A stretch of 64,000 nucleotides of DNA from Cognaticolwellia aestuarii. GTDB taxonomy: Bacteria; Pseudomonadota; Gammaproteobacteria; Enterobacterales; Alteromonadaceae. Below are positions 1 through 8,373 of this stretch, piece by piece; positions within the stretch are counted from its first letter, which is position 1, and every line of letters starts with the position of its first letter. Made by a program: the position numbers and the translations under genes. Location: contig NZ_MUZV01000002.1 in NCBI RefSeq assembly GCF_002000025.1, forward strand, positions 1 to 64,000, in the 5' to 3' direction. The notes beneath the pieces were generated by a model. It worked only from the letters and a program-made list of their open reading frames with translations. It ran no database searches and was not told where the DNA came from.

Positions 1-376
1 TTGATATATTTAACGTGGTATTTGAAGTTGAATAATTTGAAGGGGGGGAATTTAAGTGCCTTCCAAGGTGCCGTAGCTCACATAGTCCTGAACACTGGGG
101 GGGGGTTCTAGTGCTGCGCGGAAATATCGTTGATATATTTAACGTGGTATTTGAAGTTGAATAATTTGAAGGGGGGGAATTTAAGTGCCTTCCAAGGTGC
201 CGTAGCTCACATAGTCCTGAACACCGGGGGGGGTTCTAGTGCTGCGCGGAAATATCGTTGATATATTTAATGTGGTATTTGAAGTTGAATAATTTGAAGG
301 GGGGGAATTTAAGTGCCTTCCAAGGTGCCGTAGCTCACATAGTCCTGAACACCGGGTGTTCAGGGCGGAAATATCA
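1..376. repeat. Tandem repeat of about 128-129 bp, carrying the 6S RNA 3' end
   Basis: The unit beginning TTGATATATTTAA starts at 1, 130 and 258, giving periods of 129 and 128 bp. The third unit runs into the intact 6S RNA gene. Each unit carries the last roughly 45 nt of the 6S gene (minus strand) plus about 50 bp of its downstream flank with a G7 run. Units 1 and 2 have a G-rich segment and TTCTAGTGCTGC where the intact gene has the left arm of the 3' hairpin. The motif GCGGAAATATC recurs at each junction, which suggests duplication through short homology. The window starts exactly at a unit boundary, so further copies may lie to the left. Confidence 0.9.
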
Positions 377-492
377 TGCTAACCGTAGGCTTCCCGATAC
401 GAGCCGGGCTTGCACAATAGTTACTAATCAACTTCCTTAGGTAAAACTTATCGGCTCAGGGACATAGTTCACAAACGAACACCCCAGAAGAC
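311..492 (-). ncRNA. ssrS: 6S RNA
   Basis: 6S RNA sequesters sigma-70 RNA polymerase in stationary phase by mimicking an open promoter. On the minus strand the conserved block CCCTGAGCCGATAAG lies near the 5' side, followed by the CTCG...CGGGAAGCCT element that E. coli 6S also has. The closing stem is formed by CTTCTGGGGTG (5', around 490) and CACCTTGGAAG (3', around 315). They pair along 11 positions if G-U pairs are allowed. The 3' hairpin CCTGAACACC/GGTGTTCAGG lies just inside it. The predicted length of about 182 nt matches the usual size. It lies downstream of zapA on the same strand, the standard gammaproteobacterial location. The ends are inferred from the closing stem and the promoter position. 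Confidence 0.85.
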
Positions 493-498
493 GAAGGT

Positions 499-504
499 AT
501 TATA
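499..504 (-). promoter_or_regulatory. Putative -10 box of the 6S RNA promoter
   Basis: On the minus strand TATAAT lies about 7 nt upstream of the inferred 6S 5' end (about 492). No good -35 hexamer is visible at 17 bp. Confidence 0.5.
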
Positions 505-633
505 GCGAATAATGTCAGCTGAATTAAGTCTTTTATTACTTGTAAGACCTGAATGCTTAATGCTTGAACAAATTGAAGTTTCTTTAAACAAAAAGTTGTT
601 TTTTAGGAAATTGAATAATAGTGAGTTGGGGAG

Positions 634-939
634 TTATGCGCTTTTGGGCGAGTTTACAGCCAGTTCAATTGTCGCTTGTAGTAGCTCAATTTTACTTTGC
701 ATTTTTTCACGTTCTTGCTCTAATTCAGCACGTGCTTTAACCAAGTCATTAGCTAAGTTTAACGACATCATAACTAAGGCTTGTTCAGGCGTTTTTGCAG
801 CAGAGCTTTTTTTAACGTCGAGATCTAAGCGTTTGTTGATTTCATCCGCCGCTTGCAACAAAGCAGATTCATGGCCAGCAGGACAAGCGATTTTTAATCG
901 TTTGTTGGCAACATTTATCGTCACTGTGTGTTGGCTCAT
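634..939 (-). CDS. zapA: Cell division protein ZapA
   Basis: ZapA binds FtsZ at midcell, promotes protofilament bundling and recruits ZapB. The 101-residue product has the family layout: an N-terminal beta-rich globular part (SQHTVTINVANKRLKIACP, then GHE..LL.AA..I..RL) and a C-terminal coiled-coil helix rich in Glu, Lys and Gln (about residues 55-95). Length is normal for the family. It sits just upstream of 6S RNA on the same strand and is divergent from the ygfB-like gene, exactly as in E. coli and its relatives. The start ATG is followed directly by the conserved region. Confidence 0.93.
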   Translation of the reverse strand: MSQHTVTINVANKRLKIACPAGHESALLQAADEINKRLDLDVKKSSAAKTPEQALVMMSLNLANDLVKARAELEQEREKMQSKIELLQATIELAVNSPKSA

Positions 940-1174
940 GGCGTTGTTATTCTCAATACATTAATTTAGTATTTTCAAGCAATAGTTCAAAATACTACGC
1001 TACAGACTGTAATACCAAGAAAAGTAATAATAACCAAAACTTAGTACCCAATAAGGGGGAACTATAACGGTGAGTGTTACACTATGCAAGTGATCTCTAT
1101 GGTTTTTTTCTGGAATCAATGCTATGCCAATGTTAAGATAGCCAGCAATATACCCTGATTGAATTGATATTTTT

Positions 1175-1744
1175 ATGGCTGATAGCACCACTTTAGATTT
1201 TCCCTCTGTACAAGCAATTTTAACTAGCGAAGGAATTGAAGCACACGCTGCTGAAATTCATGGTGTGCTAACCGGCTTAATTGCTGCGGGTTTTGAGTTC
1301 GAAAGTAATGATTATGTCGCTATGGTTAATGACATGCTCAATAATGCGGAAGGCTTACCTAGCAAGGTTAAGAGCGTAGTTAAAGACATTTACAGTGACA
1401 TTTGGCAAAAAATTCTTGATGACTCTTACAGCTTTCAATTAATGCTACCTGATGACGATGACTCAATTGTTGAGCGTGGTCATGCCTTAGGCAAATGGGT
1501 ACAAGGTTTCAACTTAGGCTTTGGCTTACAACAAAATAAAAGTGCCACATTGTCTGAAGACGTTAAAGAAGTGCTGACTGATTTTGGTGAAATTGCCAAT
1601 TTATCAGATGAGGTTGAAGAAAACGAAGACACTGAGCAAGCGTATTTTGAAATTGCCGAATATGTCAGAATTTCTGCCTTACTTTGTTTTACTGAATTAG
1701 GCTCAGCACCTGAAGCAAAAGATAAATCGGCAACGCTACATTAG
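1175..1744 (+). CDS. ygfB: YgfB / UPF0149 family protein
   Basis: This 189-residue protein belongs to the YgfB/YecA (UPF0149) family, compact helical proteins with no enzymatic function established here. In Pseudomonas a YgfB homologue modulates antibiotic-response gene expression, but that role cannot be transferred with confidence. Family features visible are the N-terminal EIHGVLTGLIAAG motif and GHALGKWVQGFNLGFGL in the middle, followed by an acidic C-terminal half ending in a helix with RISALLCFTEL. It heads the ygfB-pepP-ubiH-ubiI array and is divergent from zapA, the conserved neighbourhood. The start is the ATG at 1175. Confidence 0.85.
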   Translation: MADSTTLDFPSVQAILTSEGIEAHAAEIHGVLTGLIAAGFEFESNDYVAMVNDMLNNAEGLPSKVKSVVKDIYSDIWQKILDDSYSFQLMLPDDDDSIVERGHALGKWVQGFNLGFGLQQNKSATLSEDVKEVLTDFGEIANLSDEVEENEDTEQAYFEIAEYVRISALLCFTELGSAPEAKDKSATLH

Positions 1745-1819
1745 TATTCCAACTAAAACATTTTTAGTTATTTACCTTTAAGCTACCCACCAACGATAAA
1801 AAACAGTGAGCTGGTAACT

Positions 1820-3160
1820 ATGATCAAAAACACGCTACTACCTGTTGCTGAGTTTTGTCAGCGCAGAAGCAATTTTATAGCGCAAATGCCGGCCAACAGC
1901 ATAGCGCTTATTTCAGCGGGTAAAGAAATTACCCGCAGCAATGACACCGAATATCCATTTTGCCAAAATAAGCATTTCTACTACTTAACAGGTTTTAATG
2001 AACCTGATGCTATTTTGGTATTAGTCAAAACTGAGCAAGCAACGTCTGCACAAAGTATTCTATTTTCTCGAGAGAAAGATCTGCTGCAAGAAATTTGGCA
2101 TGGACGACGAGTGGGTCAAAAACAAGCCGTGATTGATTATCAAGTGGATAGGTGTTTTAGCTTGGCGGAAGTCGATGAACAACTGTTGCCGTTAATCGCG
2201 GGGAAAAACGCAGTATTAACCTGCCAACCTGAACTCGTTGAGTTTCAACAACAAGTGCTAGCTTGGTTGAATCAAGTGCGAAAGTCGGCACGAAGCGGCG
2301 TAAAAGCACCCAAGTCATTAATTGACTGTAGCGAGCTGATTGATGAAATGCGTTTGCATAAATCACCAGCAGAGCTTGATATTATGCGACAAGTAAACGT
2401 GATCAGTGGTGCTGCTCATCAACGCGCGATGTTACAAACGCAAGCCGGTAAATTTGAATATCAAATTGAAGCTGAATTACTGCATGAGTTTGCGACTAAC
2501 GGTGCACGCTATCCTGCGTATGGTTCTATTGTTGCCGGCGGTGACAATGCTAATATTTTACATTATACCAATAATGACGATGTACTAAATAATGGCGACT
2601 TACTGCTTATTGATGCCGGCGGAGAATTAGCGGGCTATGCCGCGGATATTACGCGAACTTTTCCAGTTAATGGCAAATTTACTGAGCCACAAGCGCTAAT
2701 TTATCAACTTGTACTCGACAGTCAACAAATTGCCATTAACGCAATAAAACCACAGCAAACTTTTGCTGAATTAAACCGTCTAGTTTGTGACTTTTTAACC
2801 CAAGGCTTATACGATTTAGGTATTTTAACCGGTGACTTAACGCAATTGTTGGCACAAAAAGCCTGTAAAAAGTACTTTATTCATGGGTTAGGGCACTGGT
2901 TAGGACTCGACGTGCATGATGTGGGCGACTATCACTCAAACCAGCAACGCGAGCAACATCGACCTTTTGCTACAGGCATGGTAATGACCATTGAACCGGG
3001 TATTTATATCCCATTAACCGATAAAAGTGTTGACGAAAAGTGGCGTGGCATTGGTGTACGTATTGAAGACAATATTGCGGTAACAGCAACGGGTTTTGAA
3101 AACCTGACCGTTAATGCACCGAAAACCATTGTGGAAATAGAAGCACTGATGTCGAAATAA
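1820..3160 (+). CDS. pepP: Xaa-Pro aminopeptidase PepP
   Basis: PepP is a cytoplasmic metallopeptidase that removes the N-terminal residue from peptides with proline at position 2. The 446-residue product has the aminopeptidase P N-terminal domain (about residues 1-170), then the pita-bread peptidase M24 domain. Candidate metal ligands are all present: two Asp in DAGGELAGYAADITR, His in HGLGHWLGLDVHD, Glu in TIEPGIY and Glu in RIEDNI. The invariant region around GSIVAGGDNANILHY is also present. It lies between ygfB and ubiH, as in E. coli, and is probably co-transcribed with them. Length is typical. Confidence 0.95.
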   Translation: MIKNTLLPVAEFCQRRSNFIAQMPANSIALISAGKEITRSNDTEYPFCQNKHFYYLTGFNEPDAILVLVKTEQATSAQSILFSREKDLLQEIWHGRRVGQKQAVIDYQVDRCFSLAEVDEQLLPLIAGKNAVLTCQPELVEFQQQVLAWLNQVRKSARSGVKAPKSLIDCSELIDEMRLHKSPAELDIMRQVNVISGAAHQRAMLQTQAGKFEYQIEAELLHEFATNGARYPAYGSIVAGGDNANILHYTNNDDVLNNGDLLLIDAGGELAGYAADITRTFPVNGKFTEPQALIYQLVLDSQQIAINAIKPQQTFAELNRLVCDFLTQGLYDLGILTGDLTQLLAQKACKKYFIHGLGHWLGLDVHDVGDYHSNQQREQHRPFATGMVMTIEPGIYIPLTDKSVDEKWRGIGVRIEDNIAVTATGFENLTVNAPKTIVEIEALMSK

Positions 3161-3318
3161 CTAGGTGTTACTGTAAACAAATCAGTTGATTAAAAACAAA
3201 GTGATAAACCTGATAAAAAGATAAGCTTAGGGTTGATTATGTCTGTTGTTAGTAAAGCTTGTTAATAAGGCTAAAGTAACAAAAAACGCTAAAGCAGTAT
3301 AAAAATTAAAGGTTAACG

Positions 3319-4575
3319 ATGAACACAAGCGTAAATAAAGACAAGGTTACTGCTAATACGGCGAAGCACTTTGATGTGGTTATTTCGGGCGGCGGTTTAT
3401 CAGGCGCACTTATGGCGCTGAGCTTGTCCACTTTAGTTACTTCGCAGCAAAAGGCCCTGAAAATAGCGATTATTGAAGCGAACCCGATCTTAACTGATCC
3501 ATCACGTAGCTTTGATGATCGAGTATTAGCTTTATCACATGGTAGTGCTGCCTATTTGGCTAATGTCGGTGCATGGCCGTATTTGTATCAATACGCTGAG
3601 CCAATTAAAAATATTCATATTTCAGACCGCGGCCATTATGGTAAAGCCCGATTATATGCAAAACATCAACAAGTTGATGCGCTAGGCTATGTTGCTGAAA
3701 TGTCGGTTATTGGTGCGGCTTTATTAAAAGCACTGGCAACAAAAAAACACATTACTTGGTTTACTCCTGACAGCATTGAAGATGTGCAATGGCAAAGCGA
3801 GCAAGTCAACATTGCGCTAAGTTCAGGTGCTCAGCTAACCACAGCGCTGTTGTTAGGTTGCGATGGCGTACACTCTCCTTGTCGTAAGTTTGCGAATATT
3901 GCGACCACTAGCCGTGACTATCAACAATCGGCATTAATTGCCAATGTTGCTACCGCTCATCAGCATAATAATATTGCTTATGAGCGTTTCACCGAAACTG
4001 GTCCAATTGCCATGCTACCGCTATCACCAGCGCCAAATGCCAACCAACAGCATCAAGGACGTTGTTCACTGGTATGGACCTTAACGCCAGCGTTAGCCCA
4101 GAAAATGATAAATTTGTCAGATGATGAATTTGCTGAGCAGCTAGGGCAATCTTTTGGTCATTGGTTGGGTAAGATAACGCATGTCGGTAAACGTGTGGTT
4201 TATCCGTTAAAATTAGTACAAGCAAGCGAGCAGGTTTATCATCGCATGGCATTAATTGGTAACGCTTCACACACCATACACCCTATTGCCGGACAAGGAT
4301 TTAACTTAGGTTTACGTGATGTCAGTGACATGACTCAAGTGCTCAAAAATGCGTTAGCACAACAACAAGATATTGGCGCTTTTGCGAATTTAATGCAATA
4401 TGCCAAGGCTCGACAGCAAGACCAACAACAAGTGATCAACTTAACCGACTCGTTAGTCACTTTGTTTTCCAACCAATTACCGCCATTAGTTGCAGGGCGT
4501 AATGTTGGCTTAAAAGTATTGAATTATGTGCCGATGTTGAAAAACGCCTTGGTGAAGAAAACCATGGGTTATTAG
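3319..4575 (+). CDS. ubiH: 2-octaprenyl-6-methoxyphenol hydroxylase UbiH
   Basis: UbiH is the FAD-dependent monooxygenase that adds the C1 hydroxyl in ubiquinone synthesis, working with other Ubi proteins in a soluble complex. The 418-residue product has the N-terminal Rossmann motif SGGGLSGALMAL, the DDRVLALSHGSAAYL segment, the NAD(P)H/FAD-linked GCDGVHSPCR motif and the C-terminal FAD motif LIGNASHTIHPIAGQGFNLGLRD. The Asn in IGNA, where paralogues have Asp, is typical of UbiH rather than UbiI. An N-terminal extension of about 15 residues precedes the conserved FDVVISGGG; no alternative ATG explains it. It is followed by ubiI. Confidence 0.93.
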   Translation: MNTSVNKDKVTANTAKHFDVVISGGGLSGALMALSLSTLVTSQQKALKIAIIEANPILTDPSRSFDDRVLALSHGSAAYLANVGAWPYLYQYAEPIKNIHISDRGHYGKARLYAKHQQVDALGYVAEMSVIGAALLKALATKKHITWFTPDSIEDVQWQSEQVNIALSSGAQLTTALLLGCDGVHSPCRKFANIATTSRDYQQSALIANVATAHQHNNIAYERFTETGPIAMLPLSPAPNANQQHQGRCSLVWTLTPALAQKMINLSDDEFAEQLGQSFGHWLGKITHVGKRVVYPLKLVQASEQVYHRMALIGNASHTIHPIAGQGFNLGLRDVSDMTQVLKNALAQQQDIGAFANLMQYAKARQQDQQQVINLTDSLVTLFSNQLPPLVAGRNVGLKVLNYVPMLKNALVKKTMGY

Positions 4576-4666
4576 CAGCCCGCTTTTAGCAGCGAGTTAT
4601 CAGCTAAGTGCGACAACTAAAAAGCCCGTCGGGCTATTAGAATTAAACAAATAAATGTGAAATATA

Positions 4667-5974
4667 ATGCAAAAATTTGATCTGTTAATTGTTGGTGGCG
4701 GTATGGTGGGCTTAACGCTTGCTTTAGCTGTCCGTCAGCAAAGTGAGCTAAGTGTTGCGATTGTTGACAACTCGCCGGTAACTGAACTCAATGACGAGCC
4801 CGAAGTAAGGGTGAGTGCTATTAATGCCGCCAGTGTAGAACTTTTTAATAACCTCGATGTTTGGCAAGATATCATTGCTCAACGCGCTCAGCCTTATCAA
4901 AACATGCATATTTGGGACAAAGCCGGTTATGGTCAATTAGACTTTGCTTTAAAAGATGTTAGCCAGAAAACCGTAGGGCATGGCCCCGAACAATTAGGCT
5001 TTATTGTTGAAAATAAAGCTATTCGCAATGCGCTATGGCACAAAGCCACACAAGACAGTGGCATTGAGTTTTTTACTGAGCATAAACTACAGCAATTAAA
5101 CCTGAGTGATAACGAAGTATTCGCCACCTTTGAAGCTAATCGCGAAACTGGCCAGCAAGCAATGCCGCTAGTGGCAAAATTAGTGGTTGGTGCTGACGGA
5201 GCAAATTCTTGGGTGCGCCAACAAATGAACGTACCGTTAACCTTTCGTGATTATGATCATCATGCCATTGTGGCTACGGTTAAATGTCAGCAAGGTCATC
5301 AGAACACCGCTTGGCAAGTATTTTTAGCTACGGGTCCCTTAGCACTATTACCCTTATATCAAGATGACTTATGCTCTATTGTTTGGTCAACAAGCCCAGA
5401 AGAAGCAACAAGGTTAAGTGGGCTATCAGCACAAGACTTTGCCAAAGAGATCACCGCTGCCAGTGATGGTAAGTTGGGGGCGATATCGTTAGTTAGTGAG
5501 CGTTACACTTACCCGTTAACCATGCGTTTTGCCCAAGAGTTTGTGAAAAGTCGTATGGTACTGGTTGGCGATGCCGCACATACAATACACCCGTTAGCAG
5601 GCCAAGGAGTGAACTTAGGCTTACTTGATGCTGCCGCGTTGGCACAAACCCTTGTTGAACAAGTTAAACTTAAAAGTACGCAAAGCCCAAGTAATGGAAA
5701 TGATCACGGTTGGTATAGTGATAAATCGCTGCAGCAGTTTGCCCGTTGGCGTAAAAGCGAAGCGGCAGAAATGATTGCCGCTATGGAAGCGATTAAACAA
5801 GCTTTTAGTCCGCAACAAAGTGCGGTTAAATTAATTCGTGGTCTTGGTATGTCGTTACTTAATAAAATTAAACCGGCTAAAGCTTTAATGATAAATCAAG
5901 CGTTGGGTTTTAAGGGGCAACTACCTGAATTGGCCAAAAAACAGCAACAAGACGCCGTGCGAAAAAAAATATAA
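4667..5974 (+). CDS. ubiI: Ubiquinone hydroxylase UbiI/VisC-type
   Basis: UbiI introduces the C5 hydroxyl group of ubiquinone using FAD and a reduced nicotinamide. The 435-residue product begins with the flavin-binding motif VGGGMVGLTLALAV, carries VRVSAINAASVELF, GADGANSWVRQQM and the C-terminal motif LVGDAAHTIHPLAGQGVNLGLLD. That motif has the Asp expected of this subfamily, in contrast to the neighbouring UbiH. Order and orientation pepP-ubiH-ubiI match E. coli. A 92-bp gap with a small GC hairpin (AGCCCGTCGGGCT near 4622) separates it from ubiH. Distinction from UbiF is by position and is less certain than the family call. Confidence 0.88.
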   Translation: MQKFDLLIVGGGMVGLTLALAVRQQSELSVAIVDNSPVTELNDEPEVRVSAINAASVELFNNLDVWQDIIAQRAQPYQNMHIWDKAGYGQLDFALKDVSQKTVGHGPEQLGFIVENKAIRNALWHKATQDSGIEFFTEHKLQQLNLSDNEVFATFEANRETGQQAMPLVAKLVVGADGANSWVRQQMNVPLTFRDYDHHAIVATVKCQQGHQNTAWQVFLATGPLALLPLYQDDLCSIVWSTSPEEATRLSGLSAQDFAKEITAASDGKLGAISLVSERYTYPLTMRFAQEFVKSRMVLVGDAAHTIHPLAGQGVNLGLLDAAALAQTLVEQVKLKSTQSPSNGNDHGWYSDKSLQQFARWRKSEAAEMIAAMEAIKQAFSPQQSAVKLIRGLGMSLLNKIKPAKALMINQALGFKGQLPELAKKQQQDAVRKKI

Positions 5975-6368
5975 TAAACCTACCTTTACCTTGTTTTTAT
6001 TGACCATTAGGTCAAGAAAAAGCAAGGTTTTCTCAATCTGTTGATGCCAAATTGGCAGTTTGAGAACCTCATTTTTAACGTAAATTTCCTGCAAGATAAA
6101 ATTTTAATTTGCCAATAGCTGCCTTTATCGACAGTTAAGGAATTAAATTTTCAAAAGCTATATTTTAAAAAATTTAATTTGGAATAGTTTCTTTAGTTGG
6201 GTTTAAATTTTAAAATAGCCATCTTATCTGTTGAATCAACAGCTGCTGAGGGATATAATCTTGCTCACTTTTTGTAAATCTACCGTCTTTATCCTAGGTT
6301 TAGTCAACGTGCTTAGTTTGAGCGCTGAAAAAATTTAGGTAAAACAATTAACGTGAGTGAAACGTACG
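5975..6368 (+). other. Intergenic ubiI-gcvT with two overlapping hairpins
   Basis: Two long hairpins are visible. The first (5988-6028) pairs ACCTTG...TTGACC with GGTCAA...CAAGGT around an ATTA loop. The second (6025-6069) pairs AGGTTTTCTCAA with TTGAGAACCT and has TGCCAAATTGGCA in its middle. They share the bases AGGT at 6025-6028, so the two cannot both form fully. Either could end the ubiI transcript. No glycine riboswitch consensus was found in front of gcvT. The rest is AT-rich with no recognised element. Confidence 0.6.
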
Positions 6369-7457
6369 ATGACAAATAAAACAGTATTACACGCTAAGCA
6401 CATAGAGGCTGGCGCTAAAATGGTTGATTTCCACGGCTGGGAAATGCCAATCAACTACGGTTCTCAAATTGAAGAACATCACGCGGTGCGTAAAGATGCC
6501 GGTATGTTCGATGTTTCACACATGACCATCGTTGATGTTAAAGGTACTGATGCACAAGCATTTTTACGCCGTTTAGTGATCAACGATGTTGCCAAGCTAG
6601 ACGTTGCAGGTAAAGCATTATATACCGGCATGTGTAATCATGAAGGCGGCGTTATCGATGACCTAATCGTTTATTTTTTCACTGATACAGATTACCGTTT
6701 AGTGGTAAATTCAGCGACACGTGAAAAAGATCTCGCTTGGATTGCTGAGCAATCAGCTGCTTTTGATGTCACCGTTACTGAACGTCCTGAGTTTGCCATG
6801 ATCGCTGTGCAAGGCCCACAAGCCAAAGCAAAAGTAGCGACATTGTTAAGTGCACAACAAATTGCCGCTGTTGAAGGAATGAAACCATTTTTCTCAGCAC
6901 AAGCTGGCGACTTATTTATTGCTACCACAGGTTACACCGGTGAAAACGGCTACGAAATCGCTTTACCTGCTGAGCAAGCCGCTGATTTATGGCAGAAACT
7001 GCTTGATGCAGGTGTTAAACCTTGTGGTTTAGGAGCTCGTGATACGCTACGTTTAGAAGCCGGTATGAACCTTTATGGTTTAGACATGGACGAAAGCGTT
7101 TCGCCATTAGCCGCTAACATGGCGTGGACCATTAGTTGGGAGCCAGAAGATCGTAACTTTAACGGTCGTGAAGTACTAGCAGCACAACGTGCGGCAGGCG
7201 ACCAACCTAAGCTAGTTGGTTTAGTACTGGAAGAAAAAGGCGTATTACGCACGGGTCTTAAAGTTGTAACTGAAGAGGGCGAAGGCATTATTACCTCAGG
7301 CACCTTCTCTCCAACGCTTGGACACAGTATTGCAATGGCACGTGTACCACGTAGCGTTAAATTAGGCACTACTGTAGAAGTTGAAATGCGTAAAAAATTA
7401 GTTAAAGTGCAAGTGATTAAACCAAGCTTTGTACGTAATGGTGAAAAAGTTTTTTAA
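6369..7457 (+). CDS. gcvT: Glycine cleavage system T protein (aminomethyltransferase)
   Basis: GcvT transfers the methylene carbon from aminomethyl-lipoyl GcvH to tetrahydrofolate and releases ammonia. Family motifs are clear: [27 protein letters not shown] at the start (split here: [13 protein letters not shown], then [14 protein letters not shown]), [36 protein letters not shown] and the C-terminal barrel with RTGLKV...G...SGTFSPTLG. The ATG at 6369 is preferred over an in-frame GTG at 6357 because it puts the conserved region the usual few residues from the start. The product is then 362 residues, normal length. It opens the gcvT-gcvH-gcvP run. Confidence 0.95.
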   Translation: MTNKTVLHAKHIEAGAKMVDFHGWEMPINYGSQIEEHHAVRKDAGMFDVSHMTIVDVKGTDAQAFLRRLVINDVAKLDVAGKALYTGMCNHEGGVIDDLIVYFFTDTDYRLVVNSATREKDLAWIAEQSAAFDVTVTERPEFAMIAVQGPQAKAKVATLLSAQQIAAVEGMKPFFSAQAGDLFIATTGYTGENGYEIALPAEQAADLWQKLLDAGVKPCGLGARDTLRLEAGMNLYGLDMDESVSPLAANMAWTISWEPEDRNFNGREVLAAQRAAGDQPKLVGLVLEEKGVLRTGLKVVTEEGEGIITSGTFSPTLGHSIAMARVPRSVKLGTTVEVEMRKKLVKVQVIKPSFVRNGEKVF

Positions 7458-7611
7458 GCAATGAGTAACAAAATCGCTACAATTAATTGCCAATAAAACA
7501 CGCTTAAAAATGCTAAAAATTTAAGCTATAGTATGAAGTTATTAGCGTAGGCATAGCTTTATACTATAGTAATTTAAACAAATTTTAAAAATAAAGACTA
7601 GGAACAAAACA

Positions 7612-8001
7612 ATGAGCAACATTCCTTCAGAACTAAGATATGCAACATCACACGAATGGGTACGCAACGAAGGTAACGGTATCGTTACTGTTGGTATTAC
7701 TGAACACGCACAAGATCTTTTAGGTGACATGGTATTTGTTGAATTACCTGAAGTTGGCGACAGTGTAAGTACTGGTGACGACGTTGCCGTAGCAGAATCA
7801 GTAAAAGCAGCATCAGACATCTACGCACCCGTAACAGGTGAAGTTGTTGAAGTGAATGAAGACCTAGAAGACTCACCTGAGTTAGTCAACTCAGACGCGT
7901 TTGGTGACGGTTGGTTATTCAAGCTAAAAATTGAAGATGAAGGTGAGCTAGACAGCTTACTTGATGCTGAAGGTTATGCAAACTCGATCGACGAAGACTA
8001 A
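7612..8001 (+). CDS. gcvH: Glycine cleavage system H protein
   Basis: GcvH is the lipoyl carrier that shuttles the aminomethyl group between GcvP, GcvT and the L protein. The 129-residue product has the HEWVR N-terminal signature, [22 protein letters not shown], and the lipoylation site in [17 protein letters not shown], where Lys65 is the attachment residue. The C-terminal GDGWLFKL is also typical. It lies 154 bp downstream of gcvT in the same direction. A strong hairpin with a short U-run follows it, which should end most gcvTH transcripts before gcvP. Confidence 0.96.
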   Translation: MSNIPSELRYATSHEWVRNEGNGIVTVGITEHAQDLLGDMVFVELPEVGDSVSTGDDVAVAESVKAASDIYAPVTGEVVEVNEDLEDSPELVNSDAFGDGWLFKLKIEDEGELDSLLDAEGYANSIDED

Positions 8002-8049
8002 TTTAGCCTCGTCAATTAAGTTTAGTTCGCATTGTCGGCGTTACTCACC

Positions 8050-8083
8050 TTGTCACTTATCTCAGTAAGTGACAACGGTTTTT
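8050..8083 (+). terminator. Terminator after gcvH
   Basis: TTGTCACTTA and TAAGTGACAA form a perfect 10-bp stem (8050-8075) around TCTCAG, followed by CGG and a T5 run. It is a convincing intrinsic terminator, although the same pathway continues with gcvP downstream. Confidence 0.7.
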
Positions 8084-8147
8084 AACTTGACGGCTTTGCC
8101 TAAAACATAATTGATATTGCTAATTTTTCGAGCACATTTTGTTTTTA

Positions 8148-8340
8148 TATAATGTTGCTTTTGTTATTCGCCTCAATTGCTTAGTCAACTAAGTTCACAA
8201 GACTAATAACTTTAGCGCCTTACTTACATGAATGTAGGTAATAGGTTAAGTCAAAACAATTAACCTGTGTATAAATAACAAACGGTTTACGAAAAAATTT
8301 TAAGCCTCGAAGATTCATCCGAATACCGGGGCTTTCTTTT
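8148..8340 (+). ncRNA. Candidate structured leader or small RNA between gcvH and gcvP
   Basis: A TATAAT box (8148-8153) is followed by three hairpins: TTAGTC/GACTAA (8181-8206), TTACTTACAT/ATGTAGGTAA with a GA loop (8220-8241, all ten positions pair with one G-U), and AGGTTAA/TTAACCT (8243-8266). A terminator-like stem AAGCCTCG/CGGGGCTT (8302-8334) with a T-rich tail then ends about 40 bp before the gcvP ATG. It does not show the glycine riboswitch consensus. It could be a small RNA or an attenuator controlling gcvP; no homologue is recognised. No clear -35 box is seen. Confidence 0.4.
8302..8340 (+). terminator. Terminator-like hairpin upstream of gcvP
   Basis: AAGCCTCG (8302-8309) pairs with CGGGGCTT (8327-8334), with one G-U pair, and is followed by TCTTTTAT. 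It lies between the candidate promoter at 8148 and the gcvP start. Confidence 0.55.
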
Positions 8341-8373
8341 ATATTACGTTTAAATACTAAGTGAAGCTGTTTT

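Noticed and set aside
1-376. CRISPR-like repeats at the left end
   Set aside because: The units are tandem with no spacers of unique sequence, and they are partial copies of the 6S RNA gene.
258-440. Short plus-strand reading frame in the 6S region
   Set aside because: It overlaps the 6S RNA gene and the tandem repeats in antisense, with no ribosome site.
4622-4636. Terminator between ubiH and ubiI
   Set aside because: AGCCCGTCGGGCT folds, but no T-run follows it on the plus strand, so it is not counted as an intrinsic terminator for ubiH.
5975-6368. Glycine riboswitch upstream of gcvT
   Set aside because: The glycine aptamer consensus is not visible in the 5' region.
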